64,000 nucleotides of DNA, taken from contig CABJAV010000001.1 of the NCBI GenBank assembly GCA_902363675.1, positions 124,001 to 188,000 of the forward strand. Reading direction: 5' to 3'. The position numbers and the translations under genes are program-made. This document shows positions 36,805-46,227 of the stretch, piece after piece (positions within the stretch are counted from its first letter, which is position 1; each line of letters begins with the position of its first letter). A model generated the notes under the pieces. That model did not search any database. It worked only from the letters and a program-made list of their open reading frames with translations, and was not told the DNA's origin. This DNA comes from Lachnospiraceae bacterium (GTDB lineage: Bacteria > Bacillota > Clostridia > Lachnospirales > Lachnospiraceae).

Positions 36805-38034
36805 ATGATGGAATTTGGATATATTGGAATTAACTACAAAAACGCGGATCAGGATATCCGGGATGGCGTTTCTTTTACCGATAATGGAAAGATCGATTTT
36901 ATGGAAAAAGCGGCGGATGCGGGAATCAGCCAGTGCATGGTGCTTTCTACCTGCAACCGCAGCGAAGTGTACTATCTGGTGCAGGATACCGAGGAACATA
37001 AAACGATGGAACGTCTGTATCGGGGGAATTTTTCGGAGATCTGTCTGGATGAGTATCTGGATTTTCGCAGTGGAAAAGAGGCGATTGCCTATCTGTTTCG
37101 TGTGACCGCGGGACTTGAATCCATGGTACTCGGAGAAGACCAGATTTTAGGACAGGTAAAAGAAGCCTGTGAACTTTCCCAGACACTCGGATATACCGGA
37201 AAAGAATTGAATAAGATCGTAAGAGATGCCGTGACCTGCGCAAAGAAAATGAAAACGCAGCTGCATATCAGTGAGACACCACTTTCGGTCAGCTATGTTG
37301 GTATTCAGCAACTGAATGCGCATTTTGGCATCCGGGGGAAACGCGCACTTTTGATCGGAAGCGGTAAGACAGCAGTACTGGCGCTGCGTTATCTGTACGA
37401 GTACAAGGCAAAGTGTGTAACTGTCTGCAGCAGGACTTTTTCCCATGCAAAGGAACTTCTGGGAGAGTTCCCGGAATTAAATATTGTGCCATACGAAAAA
37501 AGATATGAGGCGATGAAAAACTGTGACATTGTAGTATCCGCCACCGCTTCTCCGCATATTGTCGTGCGCAGGGAGTGTGTAAAACTCACACATCCGATGG
37601 CATTTCTGGATCTGGCATCGCCACGTGATATCGATATGCAGCTGAAGGATGTGACACTGCTTTTGAATCTGGACAGTCTGAATGCTATCGTGGCAAAAAA
37701 CCAGGCAACGAGAGAACGGCTTGTGCAGCAGGGACAGGGCATGATCGAGGAAGCGTTGCAGGAGACGATCGACTGGCTGGGCAGTACCGGTGTGGATGCG
37801 ACGATAGAATCGTTGCAGCAGAGGTGTGCAGAGATCGTGGAGGACAGTTATTCTTATCTGAACCGGAAACTTGATCTGACAACAAGGGAGCAGAAGATCC
37901 TGAAAAAAATCCTGAAGGCTTCCCTGCATCGGCTTTTGCGTGAACCGATACTGGAGATGAAACAGTTGGAATCCAAAGAGCAGCAGGAAGAATATCAAAA
38001 AGTCGTGCGACAGTTATTTCAACTGGAAGAGTAG
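36805..38034 (+). CDS. hemA: Glutamyl-tRNA reductase
   Basis: A 409-residue NADPH-dependent enzyme, the first step of the C5 pathway. The nucleophile is C50 in LSTCNRSEVYY; SMVLGEDQILGQVKEA and the NADP-binding LLIGSGKTA follow. Start ATG 36805 has AAAAGAGA upstream; a second ATG follows directly. The gap from hemL is 36 bp. Confidence 0.95.
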   Translation: MMEFGYIGINYKNADQDIRDGVSFTDNGKIDFMEKAADAGISQCMVLSTCNRSEVYYLVQDTEEHKTMERLYRGNFSEICLDEYLDFRSGKEAIAYLFRVTAGLESMVLGEDQILGQVKEACELSQTLGYTGKELNKIVRDAVTCAKKMKTQLHISETPLSVSYVGIQQLNAHFGIRGKRALLIGSGKTAVLALRYLYEYKAKCVTVCSRTFSHAKELLGEFPELNIVPYEKRYEAMKNCDIVVSATASPHIVVRRECVKLTHPMAFLDLASPRDIDMQLKDVTLLLNLDSLNAIVAKNQATRERLVQQGQGMIEEALQETIDWLGSTGVDATIESLQQRCAEIVEDSYSYLNRKLDLTTREQKILKKILKASLHRLLREPILEMKQLESKEQQEEYQKVVRQLFQLEE

Positions 38035-38069
38035 TTATGGGCTGATGTTCAAGGCAGAGAGGAAAAAGC

Positions 38070-38978
38070 ATGCATTATAAGATTGGAACACGAGGTTCGA
38101 AGCTTGCACTTGTGCAGGCAGAATTTGTAAGAGACTGTCTGCAGGAGCATTATCCGCAGGATCGTTTTGAACTGAAAATTATAAAGACGAAAGGTGATAA
38201 GATTCAGAACAAAGCATTGTCCGCAATCGGAGACAAGGGCCTTTTTGTAAAAGAAATCGAACAGGAACTTCTGTCGGGAGAAATCCATTTAGCGGTGCAC
38301 AGCATGAAGGATATGCCGGGAGAACTTCCGGATGGACTTTGTTTTGCAAAGGCATGGAAGCGGGAAGATCCGCGGGATGTACTTGTGCTGCGGGAAGCAA
38401 AATCGCTTCAGGAGCTGCCAAAGCATGCAGTCATTGGAACCGGAAGCAAGCGCAGAGCCTATCAGTTACAGGCGATTCGGCCGGATATTGAGATTGTAGA
38501 TATCCGTGGAAACGTGGACACGCGTCTGGCAAAGATGGAAGCACAGAAGCTCGACGGAATCGTTCTTGCAGCGGCCGGATTAAAACGGCTGCACAGAGAG
38601 GATGTCATTACCGAGTATCTTGATCCAAATGAAATGATTCCGGCAACTACGCAGGGAACACTTGCCATTGAATTGCCGACGGATGCGGCGGAACTTTTGG
38701 AGAAGGTCAATGCATTATCCGATGAAAAGACCGAACGCATGACACGTACGGAGCGCCTTTTTCTGGAGCAGATCGGAGGGGACTGCCACATGCCGATCGG
38801 CGGATATGCAACGGAAACGGCGGATGGACGTATCTGCCTTGCAGCAATCTTTGGAAATGAGGATGGCAGCAGACTGATCCGCTGCAAGAAAACCGGAAAT
38901 GATCCGGACGACGTTGTACAGATTGTTGTGGATGAGATGAAAAGACAGCTTTACGAGAACGGTATATTTATGATATAA
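38070..38978 (+). CDS. hemC: Hydroxymethylbilane synthase (porphobilinogen deaminase)
   Basis: A 302-residue enzyme that assembles four porphobilinogens. N-terminal IGTRGSKLALVQ, HSMKDMP, and the dipyrromethane cofactor cysteine C239 in GGDCHMPIGGYA are all present. It ends the tetrapyrrole set; no hemD or cobA is found in the window. A promoter for putP lies in its last codons. Confidence 0.97.
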   Translation: MHYKIGTRGSKLALVQAEFVRDCLQEHYPQDRFELKIIKTKGDKIQNKALSAIGDKGLFVKEIEQELLSGEIHLAVHSMKDMPGELPDGLCFAKAWKREDPRDVLVLREAKSLQELPKHAVIGTGSKRRAYQLQAIRPDIEIVDIRGNVDTRLAKMEAQKLDGIVLAAAGLKRLHREDVITEYLDPNEMIPATTQGTLAIELPTDAAELLEKVNALSDEKTERMTRTERLFLEQIGGDCHMPIGGYATETADGRICLAAIFGNEDGSRLIRCKKTGNDPDDVVQIVVDEMKRQLYENGIFMI

Positions 38979-38979
38979 T
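38950..38979 (+). promoter_or_regulatory. Predicted putP promoter inside the hemC 3' end
   Basis: TTTACG (38950-38955) and TATAAT (38974-38979) are separated by 18 bp, overlapping the hemC stop codon, 58 bp before putP. Confidence 0.55.
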
Positions 38980-39037
38980 TTCGGTAAATTTTGCAAGCGT
39001 AAAGGCGGCAAAACATACAATATGGAGGAATAAAATT

Positions 39038-40582
39038 ATGTTAGACAGCGCAGGAATATGTATTCTGGGTACAATTATCGCGTATCTGCTCATTGTACTC
39101 ATTATCGGATTTCACTATGCACGAAAGAATGAATCAGCATCGGACTTTTATCTGGGAGGACGTAAGCTTGGACCTCTGGTTACTGCAATGAGTGCAGAAG
39201 CATCAGATATGTCAAGTTATTTGCTGATGGGATTGCCGGGACTGGCTTATTTATCCGGACTGGCAGATGTAGGCTGGACCGCGATCGGTCTTGCAGCCGG
39301 AACGTATCTGAACTGGCTTTTGACAGCAAAGCGCCTCAGAAGATACACACATGTAACAAAGTCATTTACAATACCACAGTTTTTCTCAAACCGTTACCAC
39401 GATAAGAAAAACATTTTATCTGTGATTGCAGCAGTACTGATTATTATCTTCTTCGTACCTTACACTGCATCCGGATTTGCGGCATGTGGAAAATTATTCC
39501 ACTCACTGTTTGGAATTAACTATATGACAGCAATGATCATTTCCGCAATTGTTATCGTTGCTTATACAACAGCAGGAGGATTCCTCGCTGCATCTACCAC
39601 AGACTTTGTACAGGGAATTATCATGACAATCGCAATTGTGTTTGTGCTTGTATTCTCAACGATCTCTGCCGGAGGTGTCGGAGCCGTGATCGACAATGTA
39701 CGAAATCTTCCGGGATACCTTTCCTTTACACATACTTATGTAGAGGCAAGCCAGAGTGCAGAACCATACAGTGCATTAAAAATCGTATCTACGCTTGCAT
39801 GGGGACTTGGATATTTCGGTATGCCACATATTCTTCTTCGTTTCATGGCAATTGAGGATGAGAAGAAATTAAAGGTTTCCCGTCGTGTTGCATCTGTCTG
39901 GGTTGTCATTGCCATGGGTGTTGCAATCCTGATCGGTGTAGTCGGAAGACAGATGAGCGCAACCGGACTGATTGCTTCACTTTCCGGTTCTGAGACAGAG
40001 ACAATTATCGTAAAAGTAGCACATTTACTTTCTACATACGGTGCATTCCCGGCAATTATGGCTGGTCTGATCCTCGCAGGAATTCTTGCAAGTACAATGT
40101 CAACTTCTGACTCACAGTTACTTGCAGCATCCTCAAGTGTATCGCAGAACATTTTGCAGGAGGCATTTCATTTGAACCTCTCTAAGAGAGCAAGCATGAT
40201 TGCTGCACGTCTTACGGTAGTCGTTGTTGCAATCCTTGGAATTGTCATTGCAAGAGACCCGAACAGTTCCGTATTCGGAATCGTATCGTTTGCGTGGGCA
40301 GGATTTGGTGCCGCATTCGGACCGGTTATGATGTGTTCTCTTTTCTGGAAGCGTACAACACTTCCGGGAGCAATCGCAGGAATGGTATCCGGCGGTGCGT
40401 TCGTATTTATCTGGAAATACCTCATTGCACCAATGGGCGGTGTATTTGCAATCTATGAACTTTTACCGGCATTCATCGTTGGTATCGTAGTTATCATCGT
40501 AGTCAGCCTTCTTACCAAGGCTCCGAGTCAGGAAATCCTTGACGAGTTTGAGCAGGCAAAGGCATCACATGATCTGGATTAA
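39038..40582 (+). CDS. putP: Sodium/proline symporter
   Basis: A 514-residue member of the sodium:solute symporter family with about 13 membrane helices. Signatures are FYLGGRKLGPLVTAMSAEASDMSSYLLMGLPG near the start (seen as SDMSSYLLMGLPG), VAYTTAGGFLAASTTDF, and ASTMSTSDSQLLAASSS with sodium-site Ser/Thr residues. The length and the MSAEASDMS motif favour PutP over pantothenate or glucose symporters. It has its own promoter and terminator. Confidence 0.9.
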   Translation: MLDSAGICILGTIIAYLLIVLIIGFHYARKNESASDFYLGGRKLGPLVTAMSAEASDMSSYLLMGLPGLAYLSGLADVGWTAIGLAAGTYLNWLLTAKRLRRYTHVTKSFTIPQFFSNRYHDKKNILSVIAAVLIIIFFVPYTASGFAACGKLFHSLFGINYMTAMIISAIVIVAYTTAGGFLAASTTDFVQGIIMTIAIVFVLVFSTISAGGVGAVIDNVRNLPGYLSFTHTYVEASQSAEPYSALKIVSTLAWGLGYFGMPHILLRFMAIEDEKKLKVSRRVASVWVVIAMGVAILIGVVGRQMSATGLIASLSGSETETIIVKVAHLLSTYGAFPAIMAGLILAGILASTMSTSDSQLLAASSSVSQNILQEAFHLNLSKRASMIAARLTVVVVAILGIVIARDPNSSVFGIVSFAWAGFGAAFGPVMMCSLFWKRTTLPGAIAGMVSGGAFVFIWKYLIAPMGGVFAIYELLPAFIVGIVVIIVVSLLTKAPSQEILDEFEQAKASHDLD

Positions 40583-40590
40583 TGAAAATG

Positions 40591-40624
40591 AAAAAATGGT
40601 GGTCGATTGACCACCATTTTTTTT
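40591..40624 (+). terminator. Terminator after putP
   Basis: Stem AAAATGGTGGTC/GACCACCATTTT with loop GATT and eight T. The A-rich left arm makes it usable for the convergent XRE gene as well. Confidence 0.92.
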
Positions 40625-40646
40625 GCGCGTATTTATGAGCGTGTAT

Positions 40647-40967
40647 TTATTTAGAACTACTTTTGGAGGGATCGGTGTTGTGGATTCCTTCAATGTAGTG
40701 GACCAGTCGCATGATAAGTTCCTTTTCTTCAATTGTGAAGTCACTGATCACAATTGTTTCTTCATTATCATTGCCTAATAAATAGTCAGTAGTTGTGTGA
40801 AAGATTCTGCTTAATGCAAGCAAATTATCAAGACTTGGCTTGGAAACTCCCATTTCCCAGGCATTTACGCCAGATCTGGTTACCCCCATCCGCATCGCAA
40901 GATCTGTCTGAGTCATCCCGGATCGTTCTCGTAGATCGTGGATGCGTTCATATAAAGAATTCTTCAT
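40647..40967 (-). CDS. XRE-family transcriptional regulator
   Basis: A 106-residue protein with an N-terminal Cro/C1-type helix-turn-helix (about residues 8-62): MTQTDLAMRMGVTRSGVNAW, then KPSLDNLLALSRIFHTTTDYLL. The C-terminus is a short acidic helix. It is divergent from the large polysaccharide region, and the 280 bp between them contain two related 21-bp elements that could be its operators (inference). Confidence 0.9.
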   Translation of the reverse strand: MKNSLYERIHDLRERSGMTQTDLAMRMGVTRSGVNAWEMGVSKPSLDNLLALSRIFHTTTDYLLGNDNEETIVISDFTIEEKELIMRLVHYIEGIHNTDPSKSSSK

Positions 40968-41089
40968 TCAAATATCTCCCCTTACCATAAAAACAGACAC
41001 TTAGCACCTTACAAAAAAATAATTATGTGCTTTATTCTTAGGCTTTATGTATATTCTATAGGATAAAAAGAAAATATGAATAGTCAGTA

Positions 41090-41170
41090 ATGATAACGAA
41101 CGGTTGACAAGAAATTGATTTCTGCAATGTAAAATAATAATAATCATATATGATAAGCAATAGTTGACAA
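41090..41170 (+). repeat. Two ATGATAA-N7-TTGACAA elements exactly 60 bp apart
   Basis: Copies at 41090-41110 and 41150-41170 share both 7-bp halves and a 7-bp unconserved centre. The second copy supplies the -35 box of the predicted promoter at 41164. The first has only a weak -10 (TAAAAT, 20 bp away). They lie between the XRE regulator gene and the glycosyltransferase gene. Confidence 0.7.
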
Positions 41171-41191
41171 AAGCGAAAATAGTGATATGAT
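41164..41191 (+). promoter_or_regulatory. Predicted promoter of the polysaccharide region
   Basis: TTGACA (41164-41169) and TATGAT (41186-41191) are separated by 16 bp, 57 bp before the first gene. Confidence 0.6.
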
Positions 41192-41247
41192 GAATAAGAT
41201 TAAAACTGAAGATTTTAGTTGTTTATACATAAAAAGGATAAAGCGGA

Positions 41248-43245
41248 ATGAAAAGGGCATTAATCGTTACCACTACAAGTGGATTTCTATCGCAATTTGA
41301 ATTAAATAATGTCAGGCTTCTTCAGGAAAGAGGTTATCAAATACATTACGCTACTAATTTTGGCGTACCTATATATGAAGTACAGGATGAAAAACTTCGT
41401 AATATGGGTGTCGTATTACATCATATCAGTATAGAAAAAAATCCATTCAAAATTAAAAAAAATATATGGGCATTGCGCGAATTAATCAGAATTATTGATC
41501 GGGAAGAAGTAGATGTCGTACATTGCCATAATCCAAACGGTGGAGTATTGGGGCGTTTGGCAGCTGCTTTAAGCAAGAGAAAGCCATATGTGATCTATAC
41601 TGCACATGGTTTTCATTTTTTTCAAGGTGCACCATTGAAAAGCTGGCTATTTTACTATCCGGTTGAAAAATTTCTGGCAAGATTTTCGGATGTGATTATT
41701 ACGATTAATCATGAGGATTATAGACGTGCGGAGAAGTTTCGTTATAAAAAACAGGGCAAAGCGGAATTGATTCCGGGTGTTGGTGTAGATCTTCAGTTGT
41801 TTACACCTATGGGAAATAATCAGGGTGACAACGAAAAGAGAGATATTCTACGGAGAGCGTGGGGAATACCAGAGCATGCATTTCATATTGTGTCTGCAGG
41901 AGAATTGAATGACAACAAAAATCAGAAAGTTGTTATTGAAGCAATCGCAAAATTAAAAAATAAAAATATTTATTACAGCATATGTGGAGAAGGAAATAAG
42001 CGCAAGGAACTGGAAAATGAGATTGTGCGTTGTGGATTATCTGAGCAGGTTTTTCTACGAGGCTATCGAAACGATATGGCTGAAGTGTGGAAGACAGCAG
42101 ATTTATCAGTATTTCCTTCGATTCGGGAAGGCATGGGCATGGCAGGACTTGAAGCTATGGCATGCGCGGTACCACTTATCGTAGCAGATAATCGTGGAAC
42201 CCGGGAATATATGATAGACAGAGAAAATGGATGGGTTTGTAATGCTGATTCTGCAAATGAATTTGCAGAGGCAATCACATTTTTGTATGAAAATCCTAGT
42301 GAGAGGCAGCGGCTGGCACAACGCGCAATAAGTACTGTAAAAAAATTTTCATTGCAGCAGACGGAAAAACGCATGCGTCAGATTTATGAGAATCTGCCGG
42401 TGGCTGATCAAAGTATTGTAGAAAGCAGTGAGTCTCTGCCGATGATTTCTGTTATTATGGGAGTTTATAATCAACAGGATATTGATGCCTTTGAAAAGTC
42501 GGTTCAGTCGGTGCTGGCTCAGACATATAAGAATTTTGAATTCATCATATACAATGATGGATCATCAATTAAAGAAGTAAATACGTATATCTATGGACTT
42601 AAGAACCGTGATACCAGAATTCATGTGATCGGGTCGGAGACAAATCATGGTTTGGGGTATGCGCTCAATCGATGCATTGATATTGCACGTGGAAAATATC
42701 TGGCGCGCATGGATGCCGATGATATTTCTTATCCGACCCGGTTTGAGGAAGAAATCAATTTTATGGAAACACATCCGGAATATATGTGGTGTGGTTCCAA
42801 TTGTAAACTGATGGACGATGATGGAATATGGGGCGAAGGAGTACGTCCGGAAAATCCGGGAACAGAGGATTATCTGAAGTATTCACCTTATATACATCCG
42901 ACTGTCATGTATCGGGCAAGCCTGTTTAAGAAAGTAGCAGGATATGCTGAAAGCAAGAAAACACTTCGATGTGAAGATTATGAACTTTTTATGAGATTGT
43001 TTGGATTGGGATATAAAGGCTACAACATTCAGAAAGTGTTGCTAAATTATCGGGTGGACCGGAAAAAGTATCATACACGATCCTGGGTCAATCGATTTCG
43101 CGAAGGGCAGGTGCGGTACGAAGGTTTCCGGGGATTGGGAATTTTGTGGCCAAAAGGCTGGTTGTATATTTTTCGGCCGATTGTAAGCAAAATGATACCA
43201 TCCGTACTGACCGCAAAGACAAAGGAGCGTATTGCAGAGTTGTAA
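41248..43245 (+). CDS. GT4-GT2 fusion glycosyltransferase
   Basis: A 665-residue protein with two glycosyltransferase domains. Residues 1-380 are a GT-B, GT4-type enzyme: ALIVTTTSGFLSQFELNNV at the start, TAHGFHFFQGAP, and the EX7E motif in REGMGMAGLEAMA. Residues about 390-640 are a GT-A, GT2-type domain: MISVIMGVYNQQDIDAFEKS, IIYNDGSS and ARMDADD with the metal-binding DxD. The N-terminal part resembles EpsD/CapM-like enzymes and the GT2 part capsule transferases. One protein therefore probably adds two sugars in sequence to a lipid-linked chain at the inner membrane face. First gene of the region, with AAAGGATAAAG upstream. Confidence 0.88.
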   Translation: MKRALIVTTTSGFLSQFELNNVRLLQERGYQIHYATNFGVPIYEVQDEKLRNMGVVLHHISIEKNPFKIKKNIWALRELIRIIDREEVDVVHCHNPNGGVLGRLAAALSKRKPYVIYTAHGFHFFQGAPLKSWLFYYPVEKFLARFSDVIITINHEDYRRAEKFRYKKQGKAELIPGVGVDLQLFTPMGNNQGDNEKRDILRRAWGIPEHAFHIVSAGELNDNKNQKVVIEAIAKLKNKNIYYSICGEGNKRKELENEIVRCGLSEQVFLRGYRNDMAEVWKTADLSVFPSIREGMGMAGLEAMACAVPLIVADNRGTREYMIDRENGWVCNADSANEFAEAITFLYENPSERQRLAQRAISTVKKFSLQQTEKRMRQIYENLPVADQSIVESSESLPMISVIMGVYNQQDIDAFEKSVQSVLAQTYKNFEFIIYNDGSSIKEVNTYIYGLKNRDTRIHVIGSETNHGLGYALNRCIDIARGKYLARMDADDISYPTRFEEEINFMETHPEYMWCGSNCKLMDDDGIWGEGVRPENPGTEDYLKYSPYIHPTVMYRASLFKKVAGYAESKKTLRCEDYELFMRLFGLGYKGYNIQKVLLNYRVDRKKYHTRSWVNRFREGQVRYEGFRGLGILWPKGWLYIFRPIVSKMIPSVLTAKTKERIAEL

Positions 43246-43264
43246 TATGACTGAACAATAGATA

Positions 43265-44674
43265 ATGAGAGACAGAAAAAAAAGACAGAAACAGAATCCA
43301 AGAATTGAGACTTACCTTGAGATATTAAAACAAAACAATCTATTGTACAAGGCATCCAAGCAGTGTTTGAAACAGTTAGATGAATCAGACAAACAGATGT
43401 ATGCCGTTTGCTGGGCTCCGGCATTAGTAGAGTATGTTATGTGGGTACTGTCAGAAGCCTTGCAGGATAAACAGGAACGATTATATTTTTTGGCCAGAGA
43501 TGCATATCCCATGTATCTGATTGCACAACAGATCGTTACAAAATTTAATCTCCGGATAGAAATTCGATATCTGCGTGTGTCGCGTTACTCTCTTCGCATT
43601 CCGGAATATCATTTGCTGGGAGAAAAATGCCTGGACCGCATTTTTCTGTCAGGAATCGATGTAAGCCTCTATCAAATTTTGAAGAGAGCAGAGTTGAGCG
43701 AGGAAGAGATGTATCAGGTAGAAAAAGAAATTCATTATCGCAGGCCGTTGAAGCAAAATCTAAATCCAAAAGAAATTACAGAACTAAAAAAACAGGTTCT
43801 GGTTTGTTGCCGGGAAGGAACAACTAATTTGCTGGATATGATTTATATACATTCCAGGGACGCTTATGCGAATGCTTTTGGATATTTGAAACAGGAAGGC
43901 TTATTGGATTCCGTTCGATATGCAGTGGTTGACAGTGGATGGGTAGGAACTATTCAAAAAAGTATCCGGACATTGTTGGCACAGGAAAAGCCCAAGATAC
44001 ACATACAGGGATATTATTTTGGATTGTATGAATTACCGGAAGAACGAAATGGGTGTACCTATAAGGCTTTTTACTTTAGGCCTGAAAGGGATATTCGACG
44101 TAAAGTAGAATTTAGCAACTGCTTATATGAGGTGATGTACAGTGAACCGTGTCCGATGGTAAAAAAATATGTGTGGAATATGGAACAGTATCAGCCTATA
44201 TTTTCGAAAGTGGATAATCCAAATAAAGATAATCTCAGTGTAAATCATCAGGTATTGTTGTTTTATATGGAAAATCTGATGAAGTTAGCAAAAGAGACTG
44301 ATATAAAAAATTGGTATAAAAATGATGCGAAAGAGCTGGTACAGCAATTGTATCGAACGATTATGGCAAATCCGAATAAATGGGAAGCACAATGGTATGG
44401 AAGCCAGTTATTTTCCGATGATCTGGCAGATGATCATATGAGATGTATTGCCAATGACTTAAATCAAAAGGAAATAAGAAATTTAAGGATCAGTACAAAA
44501 CTTCTGATCATGGCGGGAGTTTTACATCGGGAACTTCATGAGAGCGGTTGGATCGAAGGAACAATTGTGAATGCCGGGGAACATATTGCATCTAATCTGA
44601 GAGGTGCCAGGAGGGCAAAATACGTTACGTATTTGAGGAAAAGTCTTAAAGCGGGAAAAACAAAAGAGGTTTGA
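43265..44674 (+). CDS. Stand-alone ARDG-module protein of the polysaccharide region
   Basis: A 469-residue cytosolic protein. It carries LYFLARDAYPMY (A77-R78-D79), RVSRYSLR shortly after, and VVDSGWVGTIQ (D223, G225, W226, G228). The same spaced motifs occur in the C-terminal parts of the HAD proteins at 49333 and 60777, so this is a stand-alone form of that module without the HAD domain. The module has no established function as far as I know. The conserved Arg-Asp and Asp-x-Gly-Trp suggest a catalytic or phosphate-binding site. No clear ribosome binding site is visible; it follows the fused glycosyltransferase by 19 bp and abuts the ABC ATPase. Confidence 0.7.
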   Translation: MRDRKKRQKQNPRIETYLEILKQNNLLYKASKQCLKQLDESDKQMYAVCWAPALVEYVMWVLSEALQDKQERLYFLARDAYPMYLIAQQIVTKFNLRIEIRYLRVSRYSLRIPEYHLLGEKCLDRIFLSGIDVSLYQILKRAELSEEEMYQVEKEIHYRRPLKQNLNPKEITELKKQVLVCCREGTTNLLDMIYIHSRDAYANAFGYLKQEGLLDSVRYAVVDSGWVGTIQKSIRTLLAQEKPKIHIQGYYFGLYELPEERNGCTYKAFYFRPERDIRRKVEFSNCLYEVMYSEPCPMVKKYVWNMEQYQPIFSKVDNPNKDNLSVNHQVLLFYMENLMKLAKETDIKNWYKNDAKELVQQLYRTIMANPNKWEAQWYGSQLFSDDLADDHMRCIANDLNQKEIRNLRISTKLLIMAGVLHRELHESGWIEGTIVNAGEHIASNLRGARRAKYVTYLRKSLKAGKTKEV

Positions 44675-44675
44675 A

Positions 44676-45611
44676 ATGTTTGAAGCAGTTGGAGTTGCGG
44701 TAGTAAGCGCATGCATTTTGCAAATAATATATGAGAAAGTCGGTGGACAAAATACGGTTGCCGATTATACAGAAGAAAATAAGGCTTTCCGACAGGAAAA
44801 GGAGCAGGAGGCAAAATCTTATGCTGCAAAAATCGCACCATATCTAGAAAAAGAAAGTGCGGCACATGAAGATGATCCTGTCATACAGGTTGAGAATCTT
44901 ACGATGCGTTTTCGTATCGCGACAAATAATGTCTCTGGAATCAAAGAGTATATGATACAGACCTTACGCAAGCAGATGTCCTATAAAGAGCTGTTTGCGC
45001 TAAATCACATTAATTTTAATGTTTACAGAGGCGAAATTGTAGGAATCATCGGAACGAACGGTTCCGGGAAATCTACTTTACTAAAGATTGTGTCCGGAGC
45101 GTTAAACCCTACGGAGGGACAGGTAAAAGTAGATCCGGGCAAAGTGCAGTTGCTAACACTGGGAACCGGATTTGATATGGAATTGTCTGCCAAAGAAAAT
45201 GTTTATCTGAATGGAGCCATTATCGGGTATTCCAAAAGCTTTATCGATGAGCATTATCAGGAAATTGTGGACTTTGCGGAACTGGAAGGATTTATGGAAG
45301 AGAAAGTAAAAAACTTTTCTTCCGGAATGGTATCACGATTGGGATTTTCTATTGCAACTGTAGCAGGTGCTGCGGAAATACTTATTCTGGACGAGGTCCT
45401 TTCTGTTGGAGACGAATTTTTTCGTAAGAAAAGTCTGGCAAGAATCAAAGAATTGATTCATGGCGGATCAACGGTGCTTATGGTTTCGCATGGAATGCAG
45501 ACAATTATTGATAATTGCACAAAGGTTGTCTGGATCGAGCAGGGAAACATGCGAATGATCGGAGAACCGAAAATTGTGTGTCAGGCTTATCGCACACAGT
45601 ATAATCAATAA
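44676..45611 (+). CDS. TagH-like polysaccharide ABC exporter ATPase with N-terminal extension
   Basis: A 311-residue ATPase of the TagH/RfbE group. Walker A is IIGTNGSGKSTLLK (about residues 125-138), the signature is NFSSGMVSRLGFS, and Walker B is ILILDEVLSVGD. The spacer KEYMIQTLRKQMSYKELFAL before the P-loop is usual in teichoic acid or O-antigen exporters. Unusually, about 70 residues precede the ATPase, starting with a hydrophobic stretch (VGVAVVSACILQIIYEKVGG) that could be a membrane helix or amphipathic anchor. The permeases lie 2.1 kb downstream. A terminator follows. Confidence 0.9.
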   Translation: MFEAVGVAVVSACILQIIYEKVGGQNTVADYTEENKAFRQEKEQEAKSYAAKIAPYLEKESAAHEDDPVIQVENLTMRFRIATNNVSGIKEYMIQTLRKQMSYKELFALNHINFNVYRGEIVGIIGTNGSGKSTLLKIVSGALNPTEGQVKVDPGKVQLLTLGTGFDMELSAKENVYLNGAIIGYSKSFIDEHYQEIVDFAELEGFMEEKVKNFSSGMVSRLGFSIATVAGAAEILILDEVLSVGDEFFRKKSLARIKELIHGGSTVLMVSHGMQTIIDNCTKVVWIEQGNMRMIGEPKIVCQAYRTQYNQ

Positions 45612-45624
45612 ATTTACATTTGGT

Positions 45625-45648
45625 AAAAAATCTGATTTCAGATTTTTT
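45625..45648 (+). terminator. Terminator after the ABC ATPase gene
   Basis: Perfect 11-bp stem AAAAAATCTGA/TCAGATTTTTT with a TT loop; the right arm supplies the T run. Confidence 0.8.
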
Positions 45649-45721
45649 ATATAGAAAACTCACATTTTCATACGTGTATGATGACAAACCTGCAAAAGCA
45701 GGCGGAAAGGAGACTATTGTC

Positions 45722-46147
45722 ATGAAAATGAAGAAATTAGCTGCACTTGTATTAGCAGCAGCCGTACTTACAACAACTGTAGCACCTTCAGTGGCTACAC
45801 CTGTATATGCAGCAACTGCTGAGCAGACTGCTACAGATGCAACACCAGAGCAGGAGGTTGCTGTAAAGAAACCTTCTAAGGCTACTGTTACAGCAAAAGA
45901 TGATTCTGTAAAGGTAACAATCAAGAAAGTTGCAGGAGCAGAAGGATATCAGATTCAGTATTCTACATCAAAGAAATTTACAAAGAAGACTACAAAGTCT
46001 AAAACAACCAAGAAAACTTCTTACACAGTAAAGAATCTTAAGAATAAGAAAACTTACTATGTTCGTGTCCGCGCATACAAGCTGGATGCAAATGGTAAGA
46101 AAGTATATTCTAAGTGGACAACTGTAAAGAAAACAACAACAAAGTAG
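45722..46147 (+). CDS. Small secreted protein with one fibronectin type III-like domain
   Basis: A 141-residue exported protein. The signal peptide KKLAALVLAAAVLTTTVAPS ends near a VYAA cleavage region (about residue 31). A Thr/Glu-rich spacer follows, then one Fn3-type domain with KVAGAEGYQIQYSTSKKF, TSYTVKNLKNKKTYYVRVRA and SKWTTVKK, very rich in Lys and Thr. The ATG 45722 has AAAGGAG upstream; the longer in-frame start at 45620 overlaps the terminator. Lysine-rich Fn3 domains are common in clostridial wall proteins and could bind an anionic polymer. It sits alone between terminator and hairpin inside the export region. Confidence 0.8.
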   Translation: MKMKKLAALVLAAAVLTTTVAPSVATPVYAATAEQTATDATPEQEVAVKKPSKATVTAKDDSVKVTIKKVAGAEGYQIQYSTSKKFTKKTTKSKTTKKTSYTVKNLKNKKTYYVRVRAYKLDANGKKVYSKWTTVKKTTTK

Positions 46148-46174
46148 TTTAATCTTAGAAAAATGTGAGTTTAT

Positions 46175-46202
46175 GATCGGAGTCAGAAACTGCTGGCTCC
46201 GA
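46175..46202 (+). terminator. Hairpin after the Fn3 gene
   Basis: Stem ATCGGAGTCAG/CTGGCTCCGAT (one G-U pair) with loop AAACTG. There is no T run, so it may be a stability element rather than a terminator. Confidence 0.4.
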
Positions 46203-46227
46203 TACCTTGACAATAGGAGATATATTT

